DNA of 64,000 nt. Origin: Sinomonas sp. ASV486. Lineage in GTDB: Bacteria > Actinomycetota > Actinomycetes > Actinomycetales > Micrococcaceae. The position numbers were made by a program, and so were the translations under genes. The stretch lies in assembly GCF_030908215.1 (NCBI RefSeq), contig NZ_JAVFJK010000001.1:1-64000 (forward strand), read 5' to 3'. Of this stretch, positions 22,666 to 31,317 are shown piece by piece (position 1 is the stretch's first letter; the number at the start of each line of letters is the position of its first letter). Below the pieces are notes generated by a model. That model was not told where the DNA came from and made no database searches. It worked only from the letters and a program-made list of their open reading frames with translations.

Positions 22666-25038
22666 GTGGAACAAGAGCCCGAGGGCCGGCAGGACGGGAA
22701 ATCGCTGACGTTGACGGATGGCCTTCGGCTCGTCCGGCGCTACTGGATCGGCATCATCGCCTTGGTGGCGCTCTCTACCGCCGTCGCGTTCGGATGGTAC
22801 TCGATCCAGCCGAAGATGTACGCCGCCGACTCCAGCGGGATCGTCGTGGCAGGCGGCGCCGACAACCTCGGACTCTCCCTCGCGGGGGACAACCTGGCCA
22901 AGGCGAAGGTCAAGTCGTACAAGTCGGTCGCCGAGTCGCTCCTCGTGGCCAATCGTGTGGTCAAGGACCTCGGGCTCACCTCGGCCGGCGCGGCCATCTC
23001 CGGCGTGAGCGTGACGATTCCCGCCGACACCGCAGAGCTCCACGTCTCGGCGACCTCCACCGACCCCCAGATGGCGCAGAAGATCGCCGACGAGTGGGTC
23101 GTTGCCCTGGCCGCCCAGGTGCGCGAACTCGAGCAGGCCAGCTCGAGCTCACCGACGGCCGAGCCTGCCGTCCGCGTGGTTCCCCTCGCGAAGGCGTCCC
23201 TGCCCGGCGCCCCGGTCTCCCCGAACCTCAAACTCACCCTCGGCATCGGTGCCGCTGCCGGCCTGCTCCTCGGTCTGGGCTACGCACTGCTGCGCGGTTT
23301 CCTCGACCGTCGCATCCGTACGGCCAGCGAGGCGGAACGGACCGCTGGGCACCCTGTGATCGGAACCCTCCCGAACGATGCGCGTCTCGCCGAGGGCAGC
23401 CACATCCTCGATGCGCCCAGCACGGGCGCCCGCGGCAGCCACGCCATGGGGGAGGCATTGAGGGAGCTGCGGACCAACCTCCAGTTCATCGACGTGGACA
23501 ATCCCCCGCGCATCCTCCTCGTGACGAGTTCCGTCCCCTCCGAGGGGAAGTCCACGGTGATCGGCAACCTCGCAGCCACGATGGCCTCGGCGGGCGAGAA
23601 CGTCGTGGTGGTCGACGGCGACCTCCGCCGCCCGACCGTGCACGAGGTCTTCGGCGTGGTCCCTGGCGTCGGCCTCACCGACGTCCTCGCGGGCCGGGCC
23701 ACGGTCGACGACGTCCTGCAGTCATACCCAGGCCACCCGAACCTGCGCGTCCTCGGCGCCGGCCGGATCCCGCCGAACCCCTCCGAGCTCCTCGGATCGC
23801 GCATGATGAGCAACCTGCTCACGCACCTCGCCGAGGATGCCGTGGTCCTCGTCGACGCACCGCCGCTGTTGCCCGTGACCGACGCCGCGGTGCTGTCCCG
23901 CTCGGCGGACGGCACGATCATCGTTGCCCGCGTCGGCAGGACGACGACGGACAGTCTCGAGCGCGCCGTCGGGAACCTCGAGCGGGTGCGGGGCAAGGTC
24001 CTCGGGATCATCCTCAACGGGGTGTCGACCAAGGGCCCCGAGTCCTACACGTACGGCTACTACGGGACGTACTCCGAGCATCAGCGCGGCCACGAGAAGA
24101 TCCGCTCCAAGGGCAAGGTCAAGGTCAAGAAGCCGCGTCCCGCTTCCGCGCCCGCTGAGGTCGCCGTGCCGGCGCCCGCCTACGCGGCGGATCAGGTTCA
24201 CGCGGCCCCTGCGGCGGACTTCCTCGAGCAGGCGGCCCCGGTGGGGGACTATCGTGCAGAGGATGCGCCCTCTGAGGACTACCGCGCCCAAGCCGGTCCC
24301 GTCGCGGAGTCCTTCGTGCCGGACTCATCCGGCGCACACCATGCGGTGGACGTCGAGGACGAGCCAGCAGCTCTTGCCATGCCGGTTCCGCTGCACGGCG
24401 CGCACACCAACGGCGAGGTTCGGGCCTTCCCGCCGCCGCAGCTCGTGGTCTCAGACTACGTGGGCCCCGACCAGCGAGCGTCGGACCACGGCGGGCAGGC
24501 GGACGGGCTTCCGTTCGGGAGCTCACCGGAGGCTGAGGCCCTTGGTGCCACGGACCTCGACGCAGCTGAGCCCGACGCAGTTGACCATGAAGCAGTCCGC
24601 CACGAAGCAGTCCATGGGGACGCTGTGCATGGGGACGAACCGCGCTTCGGCCCAGTGGACCACGACGCACGGGACGATGACGCCGTGCGTGGGGTGGCCG
24701 CAAAGCGCCAGGACCGTTCGCGCGGCTGGCTGCACTTCACCACGACACGGCCGCAGCCGATCATCTCAGCCACCCCCCTGAGCCTCTCTCTTGCCCCCGA
24801 GGGGCCCGAACTGCCGGCCGAGTCCTCGGCCCCCTCAGTGGCGGCTGCCCCGAAAGGCGAGGACGGGGGTACCGGCGTGGACCGAGAAGGGGCTGCGCTG
24901 GAGACGCCCGGGAAGGACGCTGAGTCGCGCGCAGACCTCCCCGCCGACGACACCGTCACGGACAACGCGGCCGAATCGCCCACTGAGGGAGAGCTCTGGC
25001 TGCCGGTGCAGGTCCGCGGGCGCCGGTCGGCGGGCTGA
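22666..25038 (+). CDS. Polysaccharide co-polymerase / BY-type tyrosine autokinase
   Basis: Membrane protein of about 790 residues controlling exopolysaccharide or capsule chain export. It has an N-terminal Wzz part with two membrane helices (about residues 21-40 and 188-208) around an extracytoplasmic loop, then the cytoplasmic BY-kinase: Walker A SVPSEGKST with Lys295, Walker A-prime VVVVDGDLRRP (Asp317/Asp319) and Walker B VVLVDAPPLLP. A Tyr cluster SYTYGYYGTY lies at about residues 459-469, the likely autophosphorylation site. A further ~320-residue acidic, Ala/His-rich tail with short repeats (DHEAVRHEAVHGDAVHGDE) is unusual. GTG at 22666 has GGGGAG 8 nt upstream; an in-frame ATG at 22621 lies 7 nt after TAGACT and could be a leaderless alternative. 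The convergent tyrosine phosphatase probably reverses its phosphorylation. Confidence 0.88.
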   Translation: MEQEPEGRQDGKSLTLTDGLRLVRRYWIGIIALVALSTAVAFGWYSIQPKMYAADSSGIVVAGGADNLGLSLAGDNLAKAKVKSYKSVAESLLVANRVVKDLGLTSAGAAISGVSVTIPADTAELHVSATSTDPQMAQKIADEWVVALAAQVRELEQASSSSPTAEPAVRVVPLAKASLPGAPVSPNLKLTLGIGAAAGLLLGLGYALLRGFLDRRIRTASEAERTAGHPVIGTLPNDARLAEGSHILDAPSTGARGSHAMGEALRELRTNLQFIDVDNPPRILLVTSSVPSEGKSTVIGNLAATMASAGENVVVVDGDLRRPTVHEVFGVVPGVGLTDVLAGRATVDDVLQSYPGHPNLRVLGAGRIPPNPSELLGSRMMSNLLTHLAEDAVVLVDAPPLLPVTDAAVLSRSADGTIIVARVGRTTTDSLERAVGNLERVRGKVLGIILNGVSTKGPESYTYGYYGTYSEHQRGHEKIRSKGKVKVKKPRPASAPAEVAVPAPAYAADQVHAAPAADFLEQAAPVGDYRAEDAPSEDYRAQAGPVAESFVPDSSGAHHAVDVEDEPAALAMPVPLHGAHTNGEVRAFPPPQLVVSDYVGPDQRASDHGGQADGLPFGSSPEAEALGATDLDAAEPDAVDHEAVRHEAVHGDAVHGDEPRFGPVDHDARDDDAVRGVAAKRQDRSRGWLHFTTTRPQPIISATPLSLSLAPEGPELPAESSAPSVAAAPKGEDGGTGVDREGAALETPGKDAESRADLPADDTVTDNAAESPTEGELWLPVQVRGRRSAG

Positions 25039-25071
25039 GCGGCACCTCCATCGCGGCGTCGGCCGGAGGAT

Positions 25072-25671
25072 TCAGCCCCGCGCGACGAGGTCTGCGCGCC
25101 CGAAGATGACCTCGAGCGCGGGTACGAGCTCATCGGTCATCTGCGACCACACCTCGGGCCCCAGCCGATAGGGGTCGACGACGTCGTTCTCGCCCTCAGA
25201 TGCGGGACTGTCAGCGCTCTTGGCCTCCCAGGCCCTCGCGACCAGATGACGCCACGCCCCGCGGGGCTCGCCGTCCTGGGCCAGAGCATGCTCGGACGGA
25301 TCCACGGGCAGCGTCGCGACGAGCCGCGCGAACTCGCGGAGCGTGAACGTCCTCTTCAGCGCGGGATGCAGCCGCAGGATCGATGCTCGATGCCGCTCGG
25401 CGAGAATGAGGACCAGATCCGCCCGCGCGACCATCGACTCGGTGAGCTGCCGCGCGGTGAAGCCTTCGAGCGTCGAGCCGAATCTCGTCGCGATCGCCGC
25501 TGATTCCGGCTGGGCCGGTTCGCCGACGAGCGCGCGCGTCCCGGCGCTGTCGACGACGAAGTCTCCCGGCGCGATCTCGGCGAGGGCGTCACGCAGCACT
25601 GCCGCGGCGACAGGCGAGCGGCAGACGTTCCCAGTGCAGACCACCAGAATGCGGAACGGATCGTCGGTCAT
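25072..25671 (-). CDS. Low-molecular-weight protein-tyrosine phosphatase
   Basis: 199-residue cytoplasmic phosphatase. The P-loop ILVVCTGNVCRSP gives Cys12 and Arg18 of the CX5R signature right at the N-terminus; the general-acid Asp is in NDVVDPYR near the C-terminus. Its pairing with a BY-kinase is the standard arrangement in bacterial exopolysaccharide loci, here convergent with only 33 bp between stops. ATG at 25671 is preferred: a TACGTT box lies 7 nt upstream (leaderless), while the open frame further up has no start signals. Confidence 0.9.
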   Translation of the reverse strand: MTDDPFRILVVCTGNVCRSPVAAAVLRDALAEIAPGDFVVDSAGTRALVGEPAQPESAAIATRFGSTLEGFTARQLTESMVARADLVLILAERHRASILRLHPALKRTFTLREFARLVATLPVDPSEHALAQDGEPRGAWRHLVARAWEAKSADSPASEGENDVVDPYRLGPEVWSQMTDELVPALEVIFGRADLVARG

Positions 25672-25678
25672 CCCGTCC

Positions 25679-25684
25679 AACGTA
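25679..25684 (-). promoter_or_regulatory. -10 box of leaderless tyrosine-phosphatase transcript
   Basis: TACGTT on the minus strand, 7 nt before the ATG at 25671. Confidence 0.35.
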
Positions 25685-25715
25685 GCACCGCCGGAGGGCG
25701 CGGGGGCGCGCCGTC

Positions 25716-26456
25716 TCAGCGCGGTACCCCGATCCTGTCGAGCGGCCACACGCGGAAGATGACCTGCCCCACCACGGCCGATGCAGCCGCCGTCCGCACG
25801 CACGTGGCCGAGGCCCCGGAGCCCGCGGGGTTGGATCCAGTTGAGCCGGCATAGCGGCACTGGGCAGCCGAGTCCTCGGAGTTGGACCGATGGTCTCCCA
25901 GGAGCACGAGCTGTCCGGCCGGCACGAGAGTCTCGGGGAAGCAGCGCGGCGAGCGGGGCGCCGTCGTGCAGTCGAGGCGGCCCGGCCCGAACGGGAGGTC
26001 CTGGTACACATAGGGCTCATCGATCGGCTTGCCGTCGAGCAGGAGCCGGCCCTGGACGTCACAGCAGCTGATGCGCTGCCCGCCCACGGCCGCCACACGC
26101 TTGACGATGTAGTCCTCGTTGGACGGTCCGAGGCCCGTCAGGTCGCCGAACCCCCTCACGAGCGCCGAGAGAGGGTTTGCGGCCGGCGGGAGCGCGCCCG
26201 GCCAGCCGGGAGGGCGCACGACGGCGACGATGTCGCCCGGGCGCGGCGCGGCGCCTCCCACATAGGCGAGCCTGTTGACGAGGATGCGGTCCCCGCCCCA
26301 CTGTTGGCTCTGCAGCGTCTGCTCCATCGATCCGGACGGGATGCGCCCGATCTTGACGACGAAGGCCTGCACGAGGCCGACCACAGTCAGGCCGACCGCG
26401 AGGTTGAGGATGATCGCTGCCCAGAGCGGGAGCGGCCGGCGTCGGGGGCGCGTCAC
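25716..26456 (-). CDS. lepB: Signal peptidase I
   Basis: Membrane-bound serine protease removing Sec/Tat signal peptides outside the membrane. 246 residues. One N-terminal transmembrane helix (about residues 11-33) precedes the catalytic motif GRIPSGSMEQTL with Ser43; the Lys motif is DYIVKRVAAVGG near residue 117; the C-terminal box is LVLLGDHRSNSEDS. GTG start at 26456 with TAGCCT 6 nt upstream, consistent with leaderless mRNA. It diverges from paaA and lies 44 bp from the phosphatase gene. Confidence 0.93.
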   Translation of the reverse strand: MTRPRRRPLPLWAAIILNLAVGLTVVGLVQAFVVKIGRIPSGSMEQTLQSQQWGGDRILVNRLAYVGGAAPRPGDIVAVVRPPGWPGALPPAANPLSALVRGFGDLTGLGPSNEDYIVKRVAAVGGQRISCCDVQGRLLLDGKPIDEPYVYQDLPFGPGRLDCTTAPRSPRCFPETLVPAGQLVLLGDHRSNSEDSAAQCRYAGSTGSNPAGSGASATCVRTAAASAVVGQVIFRVWPLDRIGVPR

Positions 26457-26462
26457 CGGTTC

Positions 26463-26468
26463 AGGCTA
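26463..26468 (-). promoter_or_regulatory. -10 box of leaderless lepB transcript
   Basis: TAGCCT on the minus strand lies 6 nt before the GTG at 26456. Confidence 0.35.
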
Positions 26469-26493
26469 GCAGCGCGCGCCATCGTGAATTCGC

Positions 26494-26522
26494 TTGACGC
26501 TCGGCAGGCGCTCCCATATTCT
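26494..26522 (+). promoter_or_regulatory. paaA promoter
   Basis: TTGACG (26494-26499), 17-bp spacer, TATTCT (26517-26522). The PaaR-like operator begins one base downstream and would cover the transcription start. A GGAGGAG ribosome site (26551-26557) serves paaA. Confidence 0.7.
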
Positions 26523-26523
26523 G

Positions 26524-26537
26524 AACGAACGGTCGGT
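26524..26537. promoter_or_regulatory. PaaR-like operator before paaA
   Basis: AACGAACGGTCGGT, an imperfect palindrome of the ACCGACCGTTCG type seen for TetR regulators of phenylacetate genes. It matches the paaI site (AATGAACATTCGGT) at 11 of 14 positions and in the same position relative to the promoter. Confidence 0.7.
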
Positions 26538-26559
26538 AATTATTTCTTGAGGAGGAGAC

Positions 26560-27591
26560 ATGGCAGCTGCGACCTTGCAGTCCGTGCCCCAGTCCCAGCC
26601 TGGACAGGGTGATGAGGCCCCGTCCGCTGAGGACCTTGCGGGCCAGGCCTATTTTGATCGCATCATCGCGGAGGACTCGCGCATCGAGCCCCGCGACTGG
26701 ATGCCTGCGGCCTACCGCAAGACGCTCGTGCGCCAGGTGTCCCAGCACGCGCACTCCGAGATCATCGGCATGCAGCCCGAGGCCAACTGGATCACCCGTG
26801 CCCCGAGCCTCAAGCGCAAGGCGATCCTCATGGCCAAGGTCCAGGACGAGGCCGGCCACGGCCTGTACCTCTATTCCGCGGCCGAGTCCCTCGGGACCCC
26901 GCGCGACGTGCTGAACCAGCAGCTTCTGGACGGCAAGGCCAAGTACTCGTCGATCTTCAACTACCCGGCCCGCACGTGGGCCGACATGGGGGCGATCGGC
27001 TGGCTCGTCGACGGCGCCGCGATCGCGAACCAGGTCCCGCTGTGCCGCGCTAGCTACGGCCCCTATGGACGCGCCATGGTGCGTGTCTGCAAGGAGGAGT
27101 CGTTCCACCAGCGCCAGGGCTTCGAGATCCTGCTCGAGCTCTCCAACGGCACCCCCGCCCAGAAGCAGATGGCCCAGGACGCCGTCGACCGCTTCTATGC
27201 CCCGGCCCTCATGATGTTCGGGCCGCCGGACGACACCTCGCCGAACTCGAAGCAGTCGATGGCCTGGAACATCAAGCGCTTCTCGAACGATGAGCTGCGC
27301 CAGCGCTTCGTCGGCATGATCGCCGAGCAGGTCAAGGTCCTCGGCCTCACCCTCCCTGACCCCGAGCTCCGCTACGACGAGGAGACGGGCAAGTGGATCC
27401 ATGCCGACCTCAACTGGCAGGAGTTCAAGGACGTCATCGCGGGCAACGGCCCGTGCAACGCCCAGCGCATGGCTCGCCGCCGCGAGGCACACGAGAACGG
27501 CACGTGGGTCCGCGAGGCGGCCCGCGCATATGCAGACAAGACAGCGGAGAAGCGGGCCCAGCGCGCCGCAGCAGAGATCGGAGCAGCATAA
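26560..27591 (+). CDS. paaA: 1,2-phenylacetyl-CoA epoxidase, catalytic subunit PaaA
   Basis: Di-iron monooxygenase subunit that epoxidises the ring of phenylacetyl-CoA within the PaaABCE complex. 343 residues. Ferritin-like iron ligands are visible in [29 protein letters not shown] (ExxH) and [13 protein letters not shown] (ExxH). First gene of paaABCDE with a consensus ribosome site and a PaaR-controlled promoter. paaB starts one base after its stop region. Confidence 0.97.
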   Translation: MAAATLQSVPQSQPGQGDEAPSAEDLAGQAYFDRIIAEDSRIEPRDWMPAAYRKTLVRQVSQHAHSEIIGMQPEANWITRAPSLKRKAILMAKVQDEAGHGLYLYSAAESLGTPRDVLNQQLLDGKAKYSSIFNYPARTWADMGAIGWLVDGAAIANQVPLCRASYGPYGRAMVRVCKEESFHQRQGFEILLELSNGTPAQKQMAQDAVDRFYAPALMMFGPPDDTSPNSKQSMAWNIKRFSNDELRQRFVGMIAEQVKVLGLTLPDPELRYDEETGKWIHADLNWQEFKDVIAGNGPCNAQRMARRREAHENGTWVREAARAYADKTAEKRAQRAAAEIGAA

Positions 27592-27885
27592 GTGAGCGAG
27601 CAGACCAACATCTGGCCACTCTGGGAGGTCTTCGTGCGGTCGAGCCGCGGCCTCTCGCACGTCCATGCCGGATCCCTCCACGCCCCGGATGCAGCGATGG
27701 CGCTGCGCAACGCGCGTGACCTCTACACGCGCCGCAATGAGGGCGTGTCAATCTGGGTCGTCCCGTCGGACGCGATCGCATCCTCGGACCCCGACTCGAA
27801 GGGCGCCTACTTCGAGTCCCCGCAGGGCAAGGACTACCGCCACGCGACGTATTACACCAAGAGCGAGGGCGTGAAGCACCTGTGA
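27592..27885 (+). CDS. paaB: 1,2-phenylacetyl-CoA epoxidase, subunit PaaB
   Basis: 97-residue small subunit bridging PaaAC units in the epoxidase. Family sequence WPLWEVFVRSSRGLSHVHAG and DLYTRRNEGVSIWVVPS is clear. GTG start directly after the paaA TAA; overlaps paaC by 4 bp (GTGA), so the operon is tightly coupled. Confidence 0.95.
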   Translation: MSEQTNIWPLWEVFVRSSRGLSHVHAGSLHAPDAAMALRNARDLYTRRNEGVSIWVVPSDAIASSDPDSKGAYFESPQGKDYRHATYYTKSEGVKHL

Positions 27886-28757
27886 GCCAGTCCTCTCCTG
27901 CACACCCTGCCACTGACCACTCCCTCGACTCCTTCGGAGACGCCGCAGCCTCGGCCACTCGCGTGACCCCGGGCAACGCGCTGCGCCCCGAGGACATCGC
28001 GATCGCGCCGGAGAAGCCCAGCGAGGAGGTCGCGCAGTACGCGCTGCGCCTGGGCGATGACGCCCTCATCCTCGCCCAGAGGCTCGGCCACTGGATCTCG
28101 CGCGCCCCGGAGCTCGAGGAGGACATTGCCCTCGGCAACATCGCGCTCGACACGCTCGGCCATGCGCGCTCGTTCCTCTCCTATGCGGGCCACGCATGGG
28201 GCAAGACGGAGGACGACCTCGCCTACTGGCGCGAGGAAGAGGAGTTCCGCTCCGCGTGGCTCGTCGAGCAGCCCAACGGCGATTTCGGCGTGACGATCGC
28301 CCGCCAGCTGGTCGTCTCGATCTTCCAGTACCTCCTCTACACGGAGCTGCTGGACTCGAGTGACAAGACGCTCGCCGCGATCGTTGCGAAGGCGATCAAA
28401 GAGGTCGACTACCACCGCGACCATGCGATCCAGTGGACCGTACGCCTCGGCGACGGGACCGAGGAGTCGCACCGGCGCATGCAGGCCGCGCTCGAGCTCG
28501 TCTGGCCATACGTCGATGAGCTGTTCGACGACGACGAGCTCATCGACGCCGTCGGCGACGCGGGCGTGCGCCCCTCGACCCTGCGAGAGACCTTCGACAA
28601 GCACCTCGCCGAGGTCCTCGACGAGGCCACCCTCACCCTCCCCAACGTCCCCCGCGCCACCGGCGGCGGCCGCCGCGGCGAGCACACCGAGCACCTCGGC
28701 TACATCCTCGCCGAGATGCAGGTCCTCGCGCGCAAGCACCCCGGGGCCACCTGGTAA
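27882..28757 (+). CDS. paaC: 1,2-phenylacetyl-CoA epoxidase, structural subunit PaaC
   Basis: Ferritin-like partner of PaaA without a functional di-iron site, needed for substrate and complex formation. 291 residues. Recognisable blocks: YALRLGDDALILAQRLGHW, LDTLGHARSFLSYAG and FQYLLYTELLDSSDKTLAAI. About 40 N-terminal residues are a low-complexity extension. GTG start inside the paaB stop. Confidence 0.94.
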   Translation: MSQSSPAHPATDHSLDSFGDAAASATRVTPGNALRPEDIAIAPEKPSEEVAQYALRLGDDALILAQRLGHWISRAPELEEDIALGNIALDTLGHARSFLSYAGHAWGKTEDDLAYWREEEEFRSAWLVEQPNGDFGVTIARQLVVSIFQYLLYTELLDSSDKTLAAIVAKAIKEVDYHRDHAIQWTVRLGDGTEESHRRMQAALELVWPYVDELFDDDELIDAVGDAGVRPSTLRETFDKHLAEVLDEATLTLPNVPRATGGGRRGEHTEHLGYILAEMQVLARKHPGATW

Positions 28758-28774
28758 GGCAGCAGGCAACCCAC

Positions 28775-29260
28775 ATGATCACCACCGATGACGAGGTCCG
28801 CGCGCTCGCGGCCACTGTGACCGACCCGGAGATCCCCGTGCTCTCGATCGCCGATCTCGGGATCCTCCGCGACGGCCGGATCGAGCCGGACGGCACCGTG
28901 CGACTCACCATCACCCCGACGTACTCGGGCTGCCCCGCGATGGACACGATCCGCGCGGACCTCGCCACGGTGTTCGCCGGGGCAGGGCACGACAAGGTCC
29001 AGGTCGACCTCGTGCTCTCGCCGGCGTGGACCACGGACTGGATGAGCGAAGAGGGGAAGGCGAAGCTCGAGGAGTACGGGATCGCCCCTCCGACGGGGAA
29101 GGCCCACGGCGGTCCCATCAAGCTCGGCCTGACCGTCAAGTGCCCCCAGTGCCACTCGCTCAACACCCGCGAGATGTCCCGCTTCGGCTCAACGTCCTGC
29201 AAGGCGCTCTATGTCTGCCAGGACTGCCACGAAACCTTCGACTACTTCAAGGTGCTCTAG
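28775..29260 (+). CDS. paaD: Phenylacetate oxygenase assembly protein PaaD
   Basis: 161-residue MIP18/DUF59-type protein thought to mature the Fe-S centre of PaaE or the oxygenase. N-terminal DUF59 part: VTDPEIPVLSIADLGILRDG. The C-terminus holds paired cysteines KCPQCH and VCQDCHETFDYFKV for a metal site. 17 bp after paaC, directly abutting paaE. Confidence 0.93.
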   Translation: MITTDDEVRALAATVTDPEIPVLSIADLGILRDGRIEPDGTVRLTITPTYSGCPAMDTIRADLATVFAGAGHDKVQVDLVLSPAWTTDWMSEEGKAKLEEYGIAPPTGKAHGGPIKLGLTVKCPQCHSLNTREMSRFGSTSCKALYVCQDCHETFDYFKVL

Positions 29261-30520
29261 ATGACTGAACAGCTGAATGCGGCCGCAGAAGCAGCCGCAG
29301 AACCCGCGGACGCCAACGCCGTCGACGACGAGACGGGCGGGACCGAGGGGACCGCGCGCCGTCGTGCGTCCTTCCACACGCTCGAGGTGAGCGAGGTCCG
29401 AAGGCTCACCAACGACTCGATCGAGGTGACGTTCGCCGTCCCGCCCGTGCTCGCCGACGAGTACGACTACATCCCCGGCCAGTACGTGGCCCTCCGCGCC
29501 CAGCTTGCGGACCCCGCGGATGGAGGCGAGGGCACGCCGCGTGAGGTCCGCCGCTCGTACTCGATCTGCGCCGCTCCGCAGCGCTTCGACGACGGGTCCA
29601 GCGAGATCAAGGTCGCGATCAAGCGTGACCTCGGGGGCGTCTTCTCGACGTGGGCCAACGAGAGCCTCGAGGCTGGCGCGACCCTCGACGTCATGAGCCC
29701 CGCCGGCGCGTTCATCTCGAAGCACAGGATGACGGGCCTGAACGATCCGAGCAGCATCGACACCGAGGCCGAGCACACGTTCGTGGCCGTCGCCGCCGGT
29801 TCGGGCATCACGCCGATCATGGCGATCGCCCGCACCGTCCTGGCTGCGAACGAGAACGTCCGCTTCGACCTCGTCTACGCGAACAAGGCCGCGATGGACG
29901 TCATGTTCGTCGAGGAGCTCGCCGACATCAAGGACCGCTACCCCTCGCGGTTCGCCCTGCACCACGTCCTCTCGCGCGAGCAGCGCATCTCGCCCCTGCT
30001 CTCGGGCCGGGTCGACGCCGAGAAGCTCACCACGCTGCTCAACACCGTGATCCACGCCGACGACGTCGACGAGTGGTTCCTGTGCGGTCCGTTCGAGCTC
30101 GTCCAGCTCGTCCGGGACACGCTCTCCGGGCGCGGCGTCGAGCCCGAGAAGGTCCGGTATGAGCTGTTCACGACCGGAACGCCGACCAACCTCGAGGGCA
30201 ACATCGGCCGGCCGGTGGTCGAGGACCCGAGTGGGAAGAACTTCGAGATCGAGTTCCGGCTCGACGGGCTGTCCGGCTCTGTGAAGTCCCCGGTTTCCGC
30301 GAACGAGACGATCCTCAACGCGGCACTGCGCGTGCGCCCTGACGTTCCGTTCGCGTGCGCCGGCGGCGTCTGCGGAACGTGCCGCGCGAAGCTCGTCACG
30401 GGCACCGTGGACATGGCGGAGAACTACGCGCTCGAGGCGGATGAGGTCGAGCGCGGCTTCGTCCTGACGTGCCAGTCCCGCCCGACCTCGGACTGCGTGT
30501 CCGTGGACTTCGACGCGTAG
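29261..30520 (+). CDS. paaE: 1,2-phenylacetyl-CoA epoxidase reductase PaaE
   Basis: Electron-transfer subunit carrying FAD and a plant-type 2Fe-2S cluster, feeding NADPH electrons to PaaA. 419 residues: a ~35-residue acidic/Ala-rich N-terminal extension, FAD domain with YIPGQYVALRA and RRSYSICAAP, NAD(P)-binding GSGITPIMAIARTVLA, then ferredoxin domain CAGGVCGTCRAKLVTG with a fourth Cys in FVLTCQSRP. The extension makes it longer than typical members (about 350-400). Stop of paaD and ATG are contiguous. Confidence 0.95.
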   Translation: MTEQLNAAAEAAAEPADANAVDDETGGTEGTARRRASFHTLEVSEVRRLTNDSIEVTFAVPPVLADEYDYIPGQYVALRAQLADPADGGEGTPREVRRSYSICAAPQRFDDGSSEIKVAIKRDLGGVFSTWANESLEAGATLDVMSPAGAFISKHRMTGLNDPSSIDTEAEHTFVAVAAGSGITPIMAIARTVLAANENVRFDLVYANKAAMDVMFVEELADIKDRYPSRFALHHVLSREQRISPLLSGRVDAEKLTTLLNTVIHADDVDEWFLCGPFELVQLVRDTLSGRGVEPEKVRYELFTTGTPTNLEGNIGRPVVEDPSGKNFEIEFRLDGLSGSVKSPVSANETILNAALRVRPDVPFACAGGVCGTCRAKLVTGTVDMAENYALEADEVERGFVLTCQSRPTSDCVSVDFDA

Positions 30521-30528
30521 GAGCCTGA

Positions 30529-31311
30529 ATGATCACCCTGTCCATCGCCGACGGCGTCGCCGAGGTTATCCTCGACGCGCCCGCGAAGCTCAACTCCCTG
30601 GACGAGGCCGCGCTCGCCGAGCTCTCGGCCGCGTACGACGACGCCGCTGCCGCAGCCTCCCGCGGTGAGGTGCGGGCGCTTCTCCTGCGCGGCGAGGGGC
30701 GCGCGTTCTGCGCCGGCCGCGACATCTCCGGCGTGAACCCGGCCGACGACGACGTGCTCGGCTACCTCGGCGGGCTCGTGACGCCGCTCATGCAGAAGAT
30801 GGCAGCCTTCCCGGCGCCCACCTTCGCCGCGGCGCAGGGGGCGACGCTCGGCGTGGGCCTCGGCCTCCTGCTCGCGACGGACGTCGTGTACGTCGCGGAG
30901 AACGCCAAGATCGGCTCGCCGTTCGCGAATCTCGGAGCGACGCTCGACTCGGGTGGCCACTGGTACTTCACCGAACGCCTGGGCATGCACCGGGCCCTCG
31001 ACCTCGTGTACACGGCCGAGCTCATGAGCGGCGCCGATGCCGTGCGGTCCGGGATGTTCTCCCGGGCCTTCCCTGCCGAGGAACTGCTTGGGCGGGCCCG
31101 CGCGATCGTCGCCGGAGTGGCCGGGGGCGCGACTGGCGCGTTCATGGCGTCGAAGGAGCTCGTCGCGCAGATCCGCGACCGAAGGCTCGGGCTGTGGGAG
31201 TCCATGGACTCCGAGAACAAGGCGCAGGCCTCCCTCTGCGCCTCCGAGGACTACGCCGAGGGCTTCAAGGCCTTCCAGGAGAAGCGCAAGCCGGTGTTCT
31301 CCGGGCGCTGA
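30529..31311 (+). CDS. Enoyl-CoA hydratase/isomerase family protein (PaaF/PaaG-type)
   Basis: 260-residue crotonase-fold enzyme, probably the ring-epoxide isomerase (PaaG) or enoyl-CoA hydratase of the phenylacetate pathway. Visible blocks: LLLRGEGRAFCAGRDISG (oxyanion loop), AAQGATLGVGLGLLLATDVV and IGSPFANLGATLDSGGHW. It starts 8 bp after paaE, so it belongs to the same operon. Which of PaaF or PaaG it represents cannot be decided from the sequence; paaZ, paaH and paaJ are not in the window. Confidence 0.88.
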   Translation: MITLSIADGVAEVILDAPAKLNSLDEAALAELSAAYDDAAAAASRGEVRALLLRGEGRAFCAGRDISGVNPADDDVLGYLGGLVTPLMQKMAAFPAPTFAAAQGATLGVGLGLLLATDVVYVAENAKIGSPFANLGATLDSGGHWYFTERLGMHRALDLVYTAELMSGADAVRSGMFSRAFPAEELLGRARAIVAGVAGGATGAFMASKELVAQIRDRRLGLWESMDSENKAQASLCASEDYAEGFKAFQEKRKPVFSGR

Positions 31312-31317
31312 CGCGCG

